A stretch of 64,000 nt of DNA. Source: Actinoplanes aureus (GTDB lineage Bacteria > Actinomycetota > Actinomycetes > Mycobacteriales > Micromonosporaceae). Position numbers and translations under genes: made by a program. The notes beneath the pieces are model-generated. The model worked only from the letters and a program-made list of their open reading frames with translations, did not search any database and had not been told where the DNA came from. Positions within the stretch are counted from its first letter, which is position 1; each line of letters opens with the position of its first letter. Location of the stretch: positions 62,001-126,000 of the forward strand of contig NZ_JADQTO010000016.1 of the NCBI RefSeq assembly GCF_015704865.1, in the 5' to 3' direction. Shown here piece after piece: positions 25,989 through 34,452 of this stretch.

Positions 25989-27192
25989 CCTGGCTCAGCG
26001 ACGGCCGGTCCGTGCGCCCGCTGTACAGGTCGGCCTCGTTCATGATGAACATCATCGACAGTTTGTAGGTACGCGCGTGGGCGTAGGCCCTCGCAAGCTC
26101 CGCCGGAGTGTTGCTGCCCTGGTTCTCGCCCGCGATGCCCACACCGGCACGAATGGCCAGATCCGACAAGTATGCGATCGGCGACTTGGTCTGCGCCGTC
26201 GTGCCGGTACCCGCGCGATCAATCGACGACTGATAGGCGAGCACCCCGCGCTTCGGCAGCGCCGCGACCTGCCGCGCCCAATCCAGTCCCTGAGACAGGG
26301 TGTTGTTGTTCTCCGCCAACGTGCCGCCGGACAAGCGTGCGGCCGCTGCCGCCTCGGCCTGGCCGGGACGCAGCCCCACATTCGGATACAGCACCAGCAC
26401 CGGCGCCCCCGGGACCATCAACTGCGTCTGAGCCACGATGAACCGCTGGTACTCGACGAGGCTGTCCAAATACCACGAGATGAACTTCTGCGCCTGGGCC
26501 GGCTTACCGGTGCCCGGCACCCATCCGCGAACCGGATTGCTCGCTCGCGCCCACTTCCCGAAGGCCCAGAAGGAATGCCTCGGCAGGGCCTGATCGGGAT
26601 AGCGCAACTCACCGTTGAGCAAACCACCGGCCCGCACAGCCGTGAACTTGAGGCCCTTGATGGCCACCGTCAACTTTTGCAGATAGGCCTTCTGAGCCGC
26701 GCGCACCTTCGGATTCCACACCGCATCCGGAACGTCCTCGCCCGGCCCGCCGTGCCATTTGATGCCGTACTGATCGACAAATCGGGTGTCCGGATCCAGG
26801 TCGAAGACCCACGACGGAGCATCCTGCAAACCAGGCGAGAAAACCACCTGAAGCCCGGCGCGCTGAAATGTTGCGTACCGCTTCCGCAGCGCCGAAACCG
26901 CCGCCGAATCAAGACCCGCTCCGGCCACCGGCTGTAGATCCCGCCAACGCGCCTCCAGCAATACCGCCCCCACGCCGGCGGCTTTGGTCGTGACTGCCCG
27001 GCCATCGGCCGGCTGCAGAATCCCCAGCAAAGGCCTGCTCAAGGCCGCTCCGGTACGGCGCGCGGCGTTGCTGGGGGGCGAAAAAGTGAAAACTGTCACG
27101 GACATCGCCAGGACAATGGCTGCAGTGCGGGCAATCACTCGCGCCGAAGCGCTTTGCGGAATGTTAAGCACGACGGCTGTTCGACGCGCCAT
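25966..27192 (-). CDS. Secreted GH42-like TIM-barrel protein
   Basis: The ATG at 27192 is preferred over a TTG at 27201. The 408-residue protein has a signal peptide (hydrophobic to about residue 35, ending PPSNA) and a barrel reminiscent of GH42/GH5 glycosidases: GVGAVLLEARWRDLQPV, QVVFSPGLQDAPSWVFDLDP, NGELRYP and GVGIAGENQGSNT, where Glu in NGE and GEN could be catalytic. It is encoded against the glycan run and may trim or degrade the glycan. The family assignment is tentative. Confidence 0.65.
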   Translation of the reverse strand: MARRTAVVLNIPQSASARVIARTAAIVLAMSVTVFTFSPPSNAARRTGAALSRPLLGILQPADGRAVTTKAAGVGAVLLEARWRDLQPVAGAGLDSAAVSALRKRYATFQRAGLQVVFSPGLQDAPSWVFDLDPDTRFVDQYGIKWHGGPGEDVPDAVWNPKVRAAQKAYLQKLTVAIKGLKFTAVRAGGLLNGELRYPDQALPRHSFWAFGKWARASNPVRGWVPGTGKPAQAQKFISWYLDSLVEYQRFIVAQTQLMVPGAPVLVLYPNVGLRPGQAEAAAAARLSGGTLAENNNTLSQGLDWARQVAALPKRGVLAYQSSIDRAGTGTTAQTKSPIAYLSDLAIRAGVGIAGENQGSNTPAELARAYAHARTYKLSMMFIMNEADLYSGRTDRPSLSQVTAMQTS

Positions 27193-27421
27193 GGGTCTCA
27201 ATTACGGTTGTAACCCATTGCTACCCCGGTCGCGACCCGACTGCTCCCGGCGCGCCGCGACGACGCACCGCCGTCCCTGCCGAGAACCGGCGATGAGGAG
27301 GGCTTGCCGGCGATCTCGGTGCTGGAGCCGCGCCCATAATCAGGACCTGGATCGGAAGGCGATTTTCGCTTGGATGCTCGCAAACCACCCGATCCAGCGC
27401 CGATAACACCCTTTCGGGCCA

Positions 27422-27634
27422 CTACCGGCCTCTCATCAGGCAGAACTGCCATGTGAAGCACGGCTCTCCGACATACTTCAGCCGTATACGGCGATGCGCG
27501 TGATCAGTCTCGGAGGGCAGCGCGGTGCGGCAGAACAGTCCCGTCCACGGTGTGGCGGCTGTGATCGCGATCCCCGGCTGTGCGGCCGGCCGCGGGCTCC
27601 ACGGCTGACCCGCCTCACCGGTTCCCGCAGCCAT
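27422..27634 (-). CDS. Possible 70-residue protein, unrecognised
   Basis: The interval 27193-27673 between two divergent genes is mostly without clear features. This minus-strand frame is the only protein-like stretch: it starts MAAGTGEAGQPWSPRP and ends with an aromatic-rich segment (RRIRLKYVGEPCFTWQFCL). The ribosome site is poor and it may be a fragment of a larger gene. Confidence 0.25.
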   Translation of the reverse strand: MAAGTGEAGQPWSPRPAAQPGIAITAATPWTGLFCRTALPSETDHAHRRIRLKYVGEPCFTWQFCLMRGR

Positions 27635-27673
27635 GCCCACTGACCTTGCCCAGTTCCGAACCGATGCCGTCGC

Positions 27674-28837
27674 ATGAACGAAAACCGCGGCGATGAGGAA
27701 CCGGTTCCGACGGCGTGCCCGCAACGCGGGACGCGCAAGATCGCCATGTCGATCTTCGACAGCATCGGCAACCCGCATTACAGCGGGGGCGGCCCGGTCG
27801 TCGTGCATGAGGTGGCCACCCGGCTGGCGACGAGATACGACGTCGTCGTGTACACCGCCTCGCATCGCGGCAGCCGCGCCGACGTGCGCGACGGCGTCCG
27901 GTACGTATACCTCCCGGTCGGCTGGGCAGGCCCCCGCGCCGGGCAGGTCCTCTTCCAGTTGATGCTTCCGTTCGTCGCTACGTTGGCGGGCCACGGCGCC
28001 TGGATCGAGACCGTCACGCCGCCGATCTCAGCGAGCCTCCTGCCGATGCTGTCCCGGCGCCCGGTCGTCGCGCTCGTGCAGATGCTCGGCGGCGCCGACA
28101 TGGCGCGTAAGTACCGGATACCGTTCCATCTCGTCGAACGCTGGGCGGTGCGGCTGTACCGGCACTTCATCACCCTCAACGAACTGGACCGCGCGATGAT
28201 CGAGAAGTACGCGCACCCGGCGACCTGTCACCTCATCCCCAACGGCGCGTACCGCCCGGCCCTGTCGGAGAGCGAGTTCGGCACCGGCGACCATCTGCTC
28301 TTTCTGGGGCGCATCGACGTCGAGCAGAAGGGCCTCGATCTGCTGCTCGCCGCGGTCCGCCGTCACCGGCCGGCGCTGCCGCTGGTGGTCGCCGGGTCGG
28401 GCACTGCCGAGGAGGAGCGCAAGCTGCGCCGTCTGGTCGCCGCGGCCGGCCCCGGCGTGGGGCTGGTCGGCCGGGTCGACGGATCAGAGAAGGAGCGCCT
28501 GCTCCGCTCGTGCGCCGCCGTGGTGGTGCCGTCGCGGTTCGAGACCTTCAGCCTCAGTGCGCTGGACGCCATGGCGTACGGGAAGCCGGTGGTTCATTTC
28601 GATCTTCCCCAGTTGCGCTGGATCGGCGACGACTGCGGGATCCGGGTCCCCGCCTTCGACGAAGCTGCCCTCGGCCGGGCGCTGCACGACATCGCCGCGG
28701 ATCCGCAGTGGCGCGCACGGCTGGGCCGGCGCGGCTACGCCCGCAGCAGGGACTACGACTGGGACGCCGTATCCGCGCGGTACCGCGCCGTCTTGGACGC
28801 CGTCCTCGCCGAGGACCGTCACGGGCGGGGGCAGTAG
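27674..28837 (+). CDS. GT4 family glycosyltransferase, paralogue of the 21866 gene
   Basis: The 387-residue enzyme has a GT-B fold with GNPHYSGGGPVVVHEVATRL near the N-terminus, donor motif HLLFLGRIDVEQKGLDLLLA and VPSRFETFSLSALDAMAYG. Sequence blocks shared with the GT4 at 21866 point to duplication within the locus. Its last 19 bases overlap the convergent deacetylase gene. Confidence 0.9.
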   Translation: MNENRGDEEPVPTACPQRGTRKIAMSIFDSIGNPHYSGGGPVVVHEVATRLATRYDVVVYTASHRGSRADVRDGVRYVYLPVGWAGPRAGQVLFQLMLPFVATLAGHGAWIETVTPPISASLLPMLSRRPVVALVQMLGGADMARKYRIPFHLVERWAVRLYRHFITLNELDRAMIEKYAHPATCHLIPNGAYRPALSESEFGTGDHLLFLGRIDVEQKGLDLLLAAVRRHRPALPLVVAGSGTAEEERKLRRLVAAAGPGVGLVGRVDGSEKERLLRSCAAVVVPSRFETFSLSALDAMAYGKPVVHFDLPQLRWIGDDCGIRVPAFDEAALGRALHDIAADPQWRARLGRRGYARSRDYDWDAVSARYRAVLDAVLAEDRHGRGQ

Positions 28838-29619
28838 TACACCTCCGGCACCGCCGGGATGACGCCCCCATGGAACAGCCCCGCCACCTGGCTGCGATAA
28901 CCGCTGATCAGCCGGCCTTTCGCGGCGACGCCGGTGCTCAGGCGCCAGGGCGTGAGGGCATGCGCCGAAACGAAGCGCGTATCCACCGGAGCCACCAGAT
29001 CGTAGGGAAAGTCGGAGTAGTAGACGGCGTGCTCGCGGAACTGCGTGCCGGCCAGCCGGCCGATCAGGTGATCGACGTGCCGCCCGACACCCAGCGGGCA
29101 GAACAGCAGCTTCGCGCCCGCGCGCCGGGCGGTCGCCCGGATCGCCGCCAGGACGTCGCGGATCAGCGGGCGGTCGCCGTGTGCGAGCCGTCCCCGGGCG
29201 ATGTCGAAGTGGTAGGTCGGATAGCGGTGCGCCAGTTCGGGCACGACCCGTCCGAGCCTTTCCCGCATCGGTCCGCCGCGCCGCCGCCGGCGGAACAGCG
29301 CATCGGCGAAGCCCAGATGTACCGGTTGTACGGCCAGCTGGGCCAGCACGTCGGCGTCCTCGCGGCGGCGGGCCGAGTACAGCGACGCGGCGTCGTCCGA
29401 GCCACAGGCTCGCATGAAGCCGCGCGCCGCGTGCGTGTGCGGTGGCGGGCCGGCGGTGGTGAAGATCGTCGCCACGATCACCGGGCAGTGCCGCGCCGCG
29501 ACTTCCAGCAGTGCTCCGCAGGACAGCACGGCGTCGTCCAGGTGCGGCGACACGAACAGGATCGGATCCCCCGCGTCGAGCGCAGACCGGAGCGGAGCTG
29601 GCATCTGTTGATCAGGCAC
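28819..29619 (-). CDS. PIG-L family deacetylase
   Basis: GTG 29619 is chosen because GGGAG lies six bases upstream of it on the minus strand. The 266-residue protein has the zinc site ILFVSPHLDDAVLSCGALLE (PHxDD) and the downstream His motif GVGRHVDH. PIG-L enzymes remove N-acetyl groups from GlcNAc-containing lipids or small molecules (MshB, TeiA types). Here it may deacetylate a sugar of the locus product. Confidence 0.88.
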   Translation of the reverse strand: MPDQQMPAPLRSALDAGDPILFVSPHLDDAVLSCGALLEVAARHCPVIVATIFTTAGPPPHTHAARGFMRACGSDDAASLYSARRREDADVLAQLAVQPVHLGFADALFRRRRRGGPMRERLGRVVPELAHRYPTYHFDIARGRLAHGDRPLIRDVLAAIRATARRAGAKLLFCPLGVGRHVDHLIGRLAGTQFREHAVYYSDFPYDLVAPVDTRFVSAHALTPWRLSTGVAAKGRLISGYRSQVAGLFHGGVIPAVPEVYYCPRP

Positions 29620-30013
29620 GGGTGTCTCCCTGGGCTCGGCAACGCCGGCGTGGCGTCCGATGACCACATTCGGGCCGGCGTATTGCCACGGCGGCCGGTT
29701 CCCGGCGATGTCATACCTGGGTGCTGGGCCTCGCACGACCGTGCGGGCACGGCCGCCTCGGCGATGATGATCACCGAGCGTGCGGCGAAGCCGGCGGTGC
29801 GAAGATTGCCTACCATTCCGGACAAATCCGCCGACTTGGTCGGGGCCCGCCGGCACCACGCCCACTCGATGTGGTCGGTCAACCGGCCCCACGACGTTCC
29901 TGTACTGCCGGCGACGTCACAGTCTCCTCAGCGGACACCTGATCTGAACGGCATCAGGTACTTTCTGCGCTCCTGCTTGCCGCGCCGCAATCCGCCTCGA
30001 TTTCGGAATCAGG
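29620..30013. other. Gene-free interval
   Basis: I see no supported gene, RNA or repeat in this stretch. It must hold the deacetylase promoter and the 3' flank of the repeat protein gene. Confidence 0.4.
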
Positions 30014-30535
30014 TCAGGAGAGATCCCAGAGGGGCAGGCCGCCGAGGTGGATGTCGGGGAGCAAATGCGTGCCCCGGTCGTACGTGGTGTTGTAATTGAC
30101 GTTGTAGTGCTTGTCGTAACTGGTGTTGTAATTGACGTTGTAGTTTCGGTCGTGGCTGATGTTGTGATTCGTGTTGTAGTGCTTATCGCGGTTTGCGTTG
30201 TGGTTGGTGTTGTAGTGCCTGTCGCGGTTTGCGTTGTGGTTGGTGTTGAAGTGCTTGTCGCGGTTTGCGTTGTGGTTGGTGTTGTGGTGCTTGTCGTGGT
30301 TTGCGTTGTGGTTGGTGTTGTAGGTCTTGTCGCGATTCGCGTTGTGGTTGGTGTTGTTGTTGATGGTGTCAGGACCCTCGCCTTTTCCCTTTCTCTTGCC
30401 ATGGTCGCTGTCGCTGCCGGCATTGGCGGCAACGAAGGCCCCCGCTGCGAGCGCCGAACTGGCGGGCGCCGCAACGAAGCCGAGTGCCGCGGTCACTGCG
30501 CCGGTAAGGACGGCCAGCCTCAGAAAATTCTTCAC
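30014..30535 (-). CDS. Secreted Asn/His-rich 12-residue-repeat protein
   Basis: GTG 30535 follows GAAGGA on the minus strand. The 173-residue product has a signal peptide (MKNFLRLAVLTGAVTAALGF, cleavage near ALA-AGA), a basic linker, eight tandem 12-residue repeats (residues 61-156, consensus NTNHNANRDKHY) and a hydrophobic end (DIHLGGLPLWDLS). Every second residue of the repeat is Asn, Asp or His while the others vary, as in a beta strand with one uniform polar face. No known family; metal, glycan or ice binding, or an extracellular matrix part, are all possible. It is next to the glycan locus. Confidence 0.75.
   Translation of the reverse strand: MKNFLRLAVLTGAVTAALGFVAAPASSALAAGAFVAANAGSDSDHGKRKGKGEGPDTINNNTNHNANRDKTYNTNHNANHDKHHNTNHNANRDKHFNTNHNANRDRHYNTNHNANRDKHYNTNHNISHDRNYNVNYNTSYDKHYNVNYNTTYDRGTHLLPDIHLGGLPLWDLS
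30068..30355. repeat. Eight tandem 36-bp coding repeats
   Basis: The repeats are in frame and encode the 12-residue units. The five nearest the N-terminus are nearly identical; the last three have drifted (NVNYNTSYDKHY type). The plus strand is extremely G+T-rich here, and local GC is far below the window average. Confidence 0.9.
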
Positions 30536-30792
30536 AGGGATCCTTCGCGTTTACGGAATAGGAGGATGTGCCGGAGATACGCATTTCCTGCGCTGTCTCA
30601 CTATGCCGACCCCGAAGGGCCGTATCACGGAGATCCGCGACGACAGTCTTCATTTCCCGCGATCGAGCGAAAGTGTGGGCTCGCCCGAATCCTTTCGCCT
30701 GGTAGGGCAGAGGTGAGCGGGCTGCTCGTTTCGACGGTGAGCCGGACCGGCCAGACTCAGCCCGGCCTTGGCGTACGCCTTCGTGAGTCGTC

Positions 30793-30966
30793 TCAGAAGA
30801 TGCTGTTCCATACCCTCTTCGCGTTGTCGGCGACTGCCTCGGCAGCGTTTCCAACCCCGTCGCCGATCGTTCGGAAGCCCTCCTTGAGCGCCGTCTGTGT
30901 CCCTTCCGGCGCTTCGAGAGGCCACGTTCTGAATTTCCCCGGGACCTGTTCGCAGACGCTCGTCAT
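30793..30966 (-). CDS. 57-residue ORF with a WXG-effector-like C-terminal tail
   Basis: ATG 30966 overlaps the response-regulator stop by ATGA. The product starts MTSVCEQVPGKFRTWPLEAP and ends EGFRTIGDGVGNAAEAVADN, AKRVWNSIF. The ending matches the type VII effector encoded at 16960-18171 (EEGFTTVGNAVGDAG...AKKVWNAIF). There is no WXG module or membrane region. It is either an orphan tail from a lost effector gene or a short protein that has captured this module. Just after its stop, another frame (KAYAKAGLSLAGPAHR) loosely recalls the start of the candidate immunity protein. Confidence 0.5.
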   Translation of the reverse strand: MTSVCEQVPGKFRTWPLEAPEGTQTALKEGFRTIGDGVGNAAEAVADNAKRVWNSIF

Positions 30967-31607
30967 CGGTCTCGGCCGTCGAGGTAGGCCAGCACCGCGA
31001 GCACCCGGCGGTGATGGCTGGTTGAGGGGGACAGACTGAGCTTGGCGAACAGCGTGTTGATCAGGTTGTTGACCGATTTCTCGGCGATGACGAGCTGCTC
31101 GGCTACCGCGGCATTGGAGTGGCCCTCCGCCATGAGCCGTAGGACGTCATGCTCCCGTGGGGTGAGCTCGGTCAAAGTGTCGCGTCCGTGCAGGAGACGC
31201 GCGACCACGTCGGGGTCGATGACAGTGCCGCCGGCCGCGACTTGGCGCAGCGCGGCTACGAATTGGCGGACGTCACCGACTCGGTCCTTGAGTAGGTAGC
31301 CGACCGCGCCGGCGCGGTCGGCGAGCAATTCCCGGGCGTAGAGCCGTTCGACGTACTGGGAGAGTACGAGCACCGGAAGGCCGTGCGCCTGCCGTCGGGC
31401 GGCGAGGGCGGCGCGCAGCCCCTCGTCGGTGAACGTAGGCGGCATCCGGACGTCGACCACGGCGATGTCGGGACGGACCTCGAGTAGTCGCTCGGTGAGC
31501 TCCGATCCGTCGGCCACCGTCGCCACCACGTCGAAGCCGTACGCGGTCAGCATGCGGGTAAGACCGTCGCGCAGCAGTGCCTGGTCCTCGGCTATCAGGA
31601 CGCGCAC
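30963..31607 (-). CDS. NarL/LuxR-type response regulator
   Basis: The 214-residue protein has a receiver domain (acid pocket Glu 7/Asp 8, phosphoacceptor Asp 52 in AVVDVRMPP, Lys in YLLKD) and a C-terminal LuxR helix-turn-helix (LTPREHDVLRLMAEGHSNAA). GTG 31607 overlaps the end of the histidine kinase gene by 13 bases, so the two are a coupled pair. DNA targets are unknown; nearby secreted hydrolases are candidates. Confidence 0.93.
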   Translation of the reverse strand: MRVLIAEDQALLRDGLTRMLTAYGFDVVATVADGSELTERLLEVRPDIAVVDVRMPPTFTDEGLRAALAARRQAHGLPVLVLSQYVERLYARELLADRAGAVGYLLKDRVGDVRQFVAALRQVAAGGTVIDPDVVARLLHGRDTLTELTPREHDVLRLMAEGHSNAAVAEQLVIAEKSVNNLINTLFAKLSLSPSTSHHRRVLAVLAYLDGRDR

Positions 31608-32833
31608 GGCAGCTCCATGTTGAGTACCGTCGGGCCGCCCGCCGGGCTGCTCAAACGCAGCTCGCCGTCAAACGCGGCCATCCGGCGCCGGATGCCGAGC
31701 AGGCCGGTGCCGCCGGCCGGGTCGGCGCCGCCGTGCCCGTCGTCTCGGACGGTGATGTGCAGGGCCGTACCGGTGTCGGCGATGGTCACCTGAATGCGGG
31801 TGGCGCCACTGTGCCGGCCGGCGTTGGCGAGCGCCTCGGCGACGGCGAAGTAGGCGGCGGCCTCGACCGGGGCGGTGAGCCGCCGGTCCAGCCTCAGGTC
31901 CAGGTCGGCCGGGAACGCGGTGTCGAGCACGAGCGCCTCGACTGCTGCGGCCAGGCCCCGGTCGGCCAGCACCGGCGGGTGCACGCCGCGCACCAGGTCC
32001 CGCAGCTCGGTCAGCGCCGCGCCCACGCCGGCCCGTGCCTCGGCCACCAGAGCCTTGGCGCCGGCCGGATCGGCATCGATGACGTCCTCGGCGACGCCCA
32101 GGCTCATCGCCATCGCGACCAGCCGCGCCTGCGCGCCGTCGTGCAGGTCACGCTCGATGCGGCGCAGCTCCGCGGCGGACGCATCGACGGTGGCGGCGCG
32201 AGTGGCGGTCAAGCTGCCGACCCGGTCGATCAGCACCGCCTTGGAGGTCGGGCCGAGCAGCGCCGCCGCGAGCCGGGCCTGCCCGTGGACGAGAGGCCGG
32301 GGCAGCCGGTACGCGACGACTGCCAGTCCTAGGCCGACCGGCACCAGCACCCAGCTCAGCACCGTGGACCGGCCGGTCAGCTCCAGTACCAGGGGGTCGT
32401 ACCCGGTCGGCTCCGGCAGCACCGCGCTCAGCACGGGTGCGGTTACGCACTGGAACGCGCCCAGCCACAGGGCAACCGGAAGCACGAAACAGACCACGCC
32501 GACGACGAACTGGCAGGCTAGCCAAGCGAAGTCGTACCAGGTCGCCGGCTCGCGCAGGATCATGCGCAGCCGGGCGAAGGCCCCGGCAGGCAGCGGCCGG
32601 TACGAGGCCGGCACCGCCGCTCCGAGCACCGCAGCCGCCCGGCGACGCTGGAGTCCGGCGAGCCGACGGGTGACCCACACGGCGGCCGCGAAGAGTCCGA
32701 GACCCAGACCGGCCGCCACGGTCGCCGGTAACGACGCGACGAGGAGGAACAGCAGCACGGGAGCGGGTAGGCCGATCGCCGCGCTCACCACCAGCCAACC
32801 CAGGTCACGTCCATGACTGCGAATCTGCTTCAC
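31595..32833 (-). CDS. NarL-type sensor histidine kinase
   Basis: The 412-residue protein has two groups of membrane helices (about 12-55 and 105-175) around a short loop, as in the putative-sensor domain kinases. The HisKA_3 motif RRIERDLHDGAQARL has the phosphoaccepting His 231, and the HATPase domain ends with GHGGADPAGGTGLLGIRRR. It phosphorylates the response regulator encoded directly after it. It is divergent from the alpha/beta hydrolase gene, sharing a 141-base promoter region. Confidence 0.93.
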   Translation of the reverse strand: MKQIRSHGRDLGWLVVSAAIGLPAPVLLFLLVASLPATVAAGLGLGLFAAAVWVTRRLAGLQRRRAAAVLGAAVPASYRPLPAGAFARLRMILREPATWYDFAWLACQFVVGVVCFVLPVALWLGAFQCVTAPVLSAVLPEPTGYDPLVLELTGRSTVLSWVLVPVGLGLAVVAYRLPRPLVHGQARLAAALLGPTSKAVLIDRVGSLTATRAATVDASAAELRRIERDLHDGAQARLVAMAMSLGVAEDVIDADPAGAKALVAEARAGVGAALTELRDLVRGVHPPVLADRGLAAAVEALVLDTAFPADLDLRLDRRLTAPVEAAAYFAVAEALANAGRHSGATRIQVTIADTGTALHITVRDDGHGGADPAGGTGLLGIRRRMAAFDGELRLSSPAGGPTVLNMELPCAS

Positions 32834-32974
32834 GGCATCGACAGTAGGGCGCGCGAATCATGGCCGACAGGGTGCCTGCACCCCGTCGATCCCAGGTGTT
32901 CTCGCCCTGTGTGCCGAGCGGCGCGACGACGATGCTGGCTCCCGACGAACCGAGATCGACCTGGGAGACCCCGA

Positions 32975-34354
32975 ATGCGAAAGATCGCCATAGCCGTACT
33001 CGTCGCGCTGTCAGCGGCGCTGGCCGCCGTACCGACGCCGGCCTTCGCCGGGCCGGCGGACGTGGTCGCCACCGAGGTCGAATTCACCGGCGCCGGTGGT
33101 GTGGTCTTGCACGGCACTGTCCTCGCGCCGGCTCAGGACGCCGGGAAGACGCGGCGACCGGGGATCGTGATGCTGGAAGGCGCGGGCAACCGCGGCCGGG
33201 AATATCTCATGCCGGAGGCGCGGGCATACGCCCGGCACGGCATCGTGACGCTCGTGTACGACAAGCGCACAGTCGGCTATTCGATGCTGCATCGGGACTA
33301 CGGGCTGCTCGCCGACGACGCGCTCGCCGGGCTGCGGCACTTGCGATCACGGTCGGACGTCGACCCGGGGCGGACCGGGCTGTGGGCGCTGTCCGAAGGC
33401 GCGTTCGTCGCCCCGATCGCTGCGAACCGCTCCGCCGATGTCGCTTTCCTCGTCACGGTCGGCGCGGTCGGCGTCACCCCGGCCGTGCAGACCGCCTGGG
33501 CCTACGGCACGTACCTGGAGCACGCCGGCGTCAACGGGTCGCTGCCCGGCACCATGCGGGGCACCACGGTCCGCACCGCGATCGGGGCGGGCATCTTCGC
33601 TGAGGCCGACTTCGATCCACTGCCGCACTGGGAGCGGGTGCGGCAGCCGGTGCTCGCCCAGTGGGGCCGCCTCGACCGGGACGCCGTGCCCGGGCAGAGC
33701 AGCCAGCTCATCCGGCAGGCGCTGGAGCGCGGTGGGAACACCCGGCACACCATCCGGATCGTCGACGCCACCAACCACAACCTGCACCGCACTGCCGACG
33801 ACGGCTTCGACCGCCTGCCGGACCTGCCGGCGGACTACGGCGACGCCGAGGCGCGCTGGATCGTCGACCCCCGGCAGGAGTCCCTCCCGAGCGGTGACTT
33901 CGGCCCCGAGCCGGCCGCACCGGCCATAGGCGCACCGGCCTGGTACGAGGGGGGTGCGGTCCAACTGGTGGCGTTCCTGGCGCTGCTCCTCGCGTTCGCG
34001 GCGTACCCGGTGGCCGCCGCCGTCCACCGCATCCGCCGCGGCCCGCGCGTCCAGGCCCTACGATCGGCCCGCTGGCTCGCCGTGCTGGGCCCGGCCACCG
34101 TTGCCGGCACGCTGCTGTACCTGCTCGTTCTGCTCGCCACGGCGGCGAAGGTCACCGGGCCCGTGGTCCTTGGCCGCCCGGTCGTGTGGCTCGGCCTGCA
34201 ACTGCTCGCCTGCGTCACCGTGATTGCCACGCTCACGGTCGCGTGGGGCCTGTTCCAGCACCGCTCGGCCGACCGGATTCGGCTCAGCCTGCTCACGGCG
34301 GGCGGGCTGTTGTTCGTCCCGTGGGCCGTCCACTGGGGATTGCTCCTCCCGTGA
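32975..34354 (+). CDS. Exported alpha/beta hydrolase with C-terminal membrane domain
   Basis: ATG 32975 has GGGAG eight bases upstream. The 459-residue protein begins with a signal peptide (MRKIAIAVLVALSAALAAVP), then an alpha/beta-hydrolase domain: strand motif RRPGIVMLEGAG, nucleophile elbow GLWALSEGAF (Ser), late His in DATNHNLH. About 110 C-terminal residues hold four membrane helices. The fold resembles prolyl-oligopeptidase/dienelactone-type hydrolases. An outward-facing enzyme anchored by its tail is likely; substrate unknown. Confidence 0.8.
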   Translation: MRKIAIAVLVALSAALAAVPTPAFAGPADVVATEVEFTGAGGVVLHGTVLAPAQDAGKTRRPGIVMLEGAGNRGREYLMPEARAYARHGIVTLVYDKRTVGYSMLHRDYGLLADDALAGLRHLRSRSDVDPGRTGLWALSEGAFVAPIAANRSADVAFLVTVGAVGVTPAVQTAWAYGTYLEHAGVNGSLPGTMRGTTVRTAIGAGIFAEADFDPLPHWERVRQPVLAQWGRLDRDAVPGQSSQLIRQALERGGNTRHTIRIVDATNHNLHRTADDGFDRLPDLPADYGDAEARWIVDPRQESLPSGDFGPEPAAPAIGAPAWYEGGAVQLVAFLALLLAFAAYPVAAAVHRIRRGPRVQALRSARWLAVLGPATVAGTLLYLLVLLATAAKVTGPVVLGRPVVWLGLQLLACVTVIATLTVAWGLFQHRSADRIRLSLLTAGGLLFVPWAVHWGLLLP

Positions 34355-34452
34355 GTGATCAGACGACCGGCATCACCAGGCGCCGGGTCCTCGGTGGCCG
34401 GGCCGGTAGCAGCACAGTCCGGCCACGGACACCCGTATCGTGTGGGCGTGCT

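Noticed and set aside
30068-30355. Regular 36-bp repeats suggesting a CRISPR array
   Set aside because: The repeats are directly tandem with no spacers, are in frame, and encode a 12-residue protein repeat behind a signal peptide.
30047-31039. Val-rich open frame on the plus strand opposite the repeat protein
   Set aside because: It is the complement of Asn codons (AAC read as GTT); the minus strand has the signal peptide and ribosome site.
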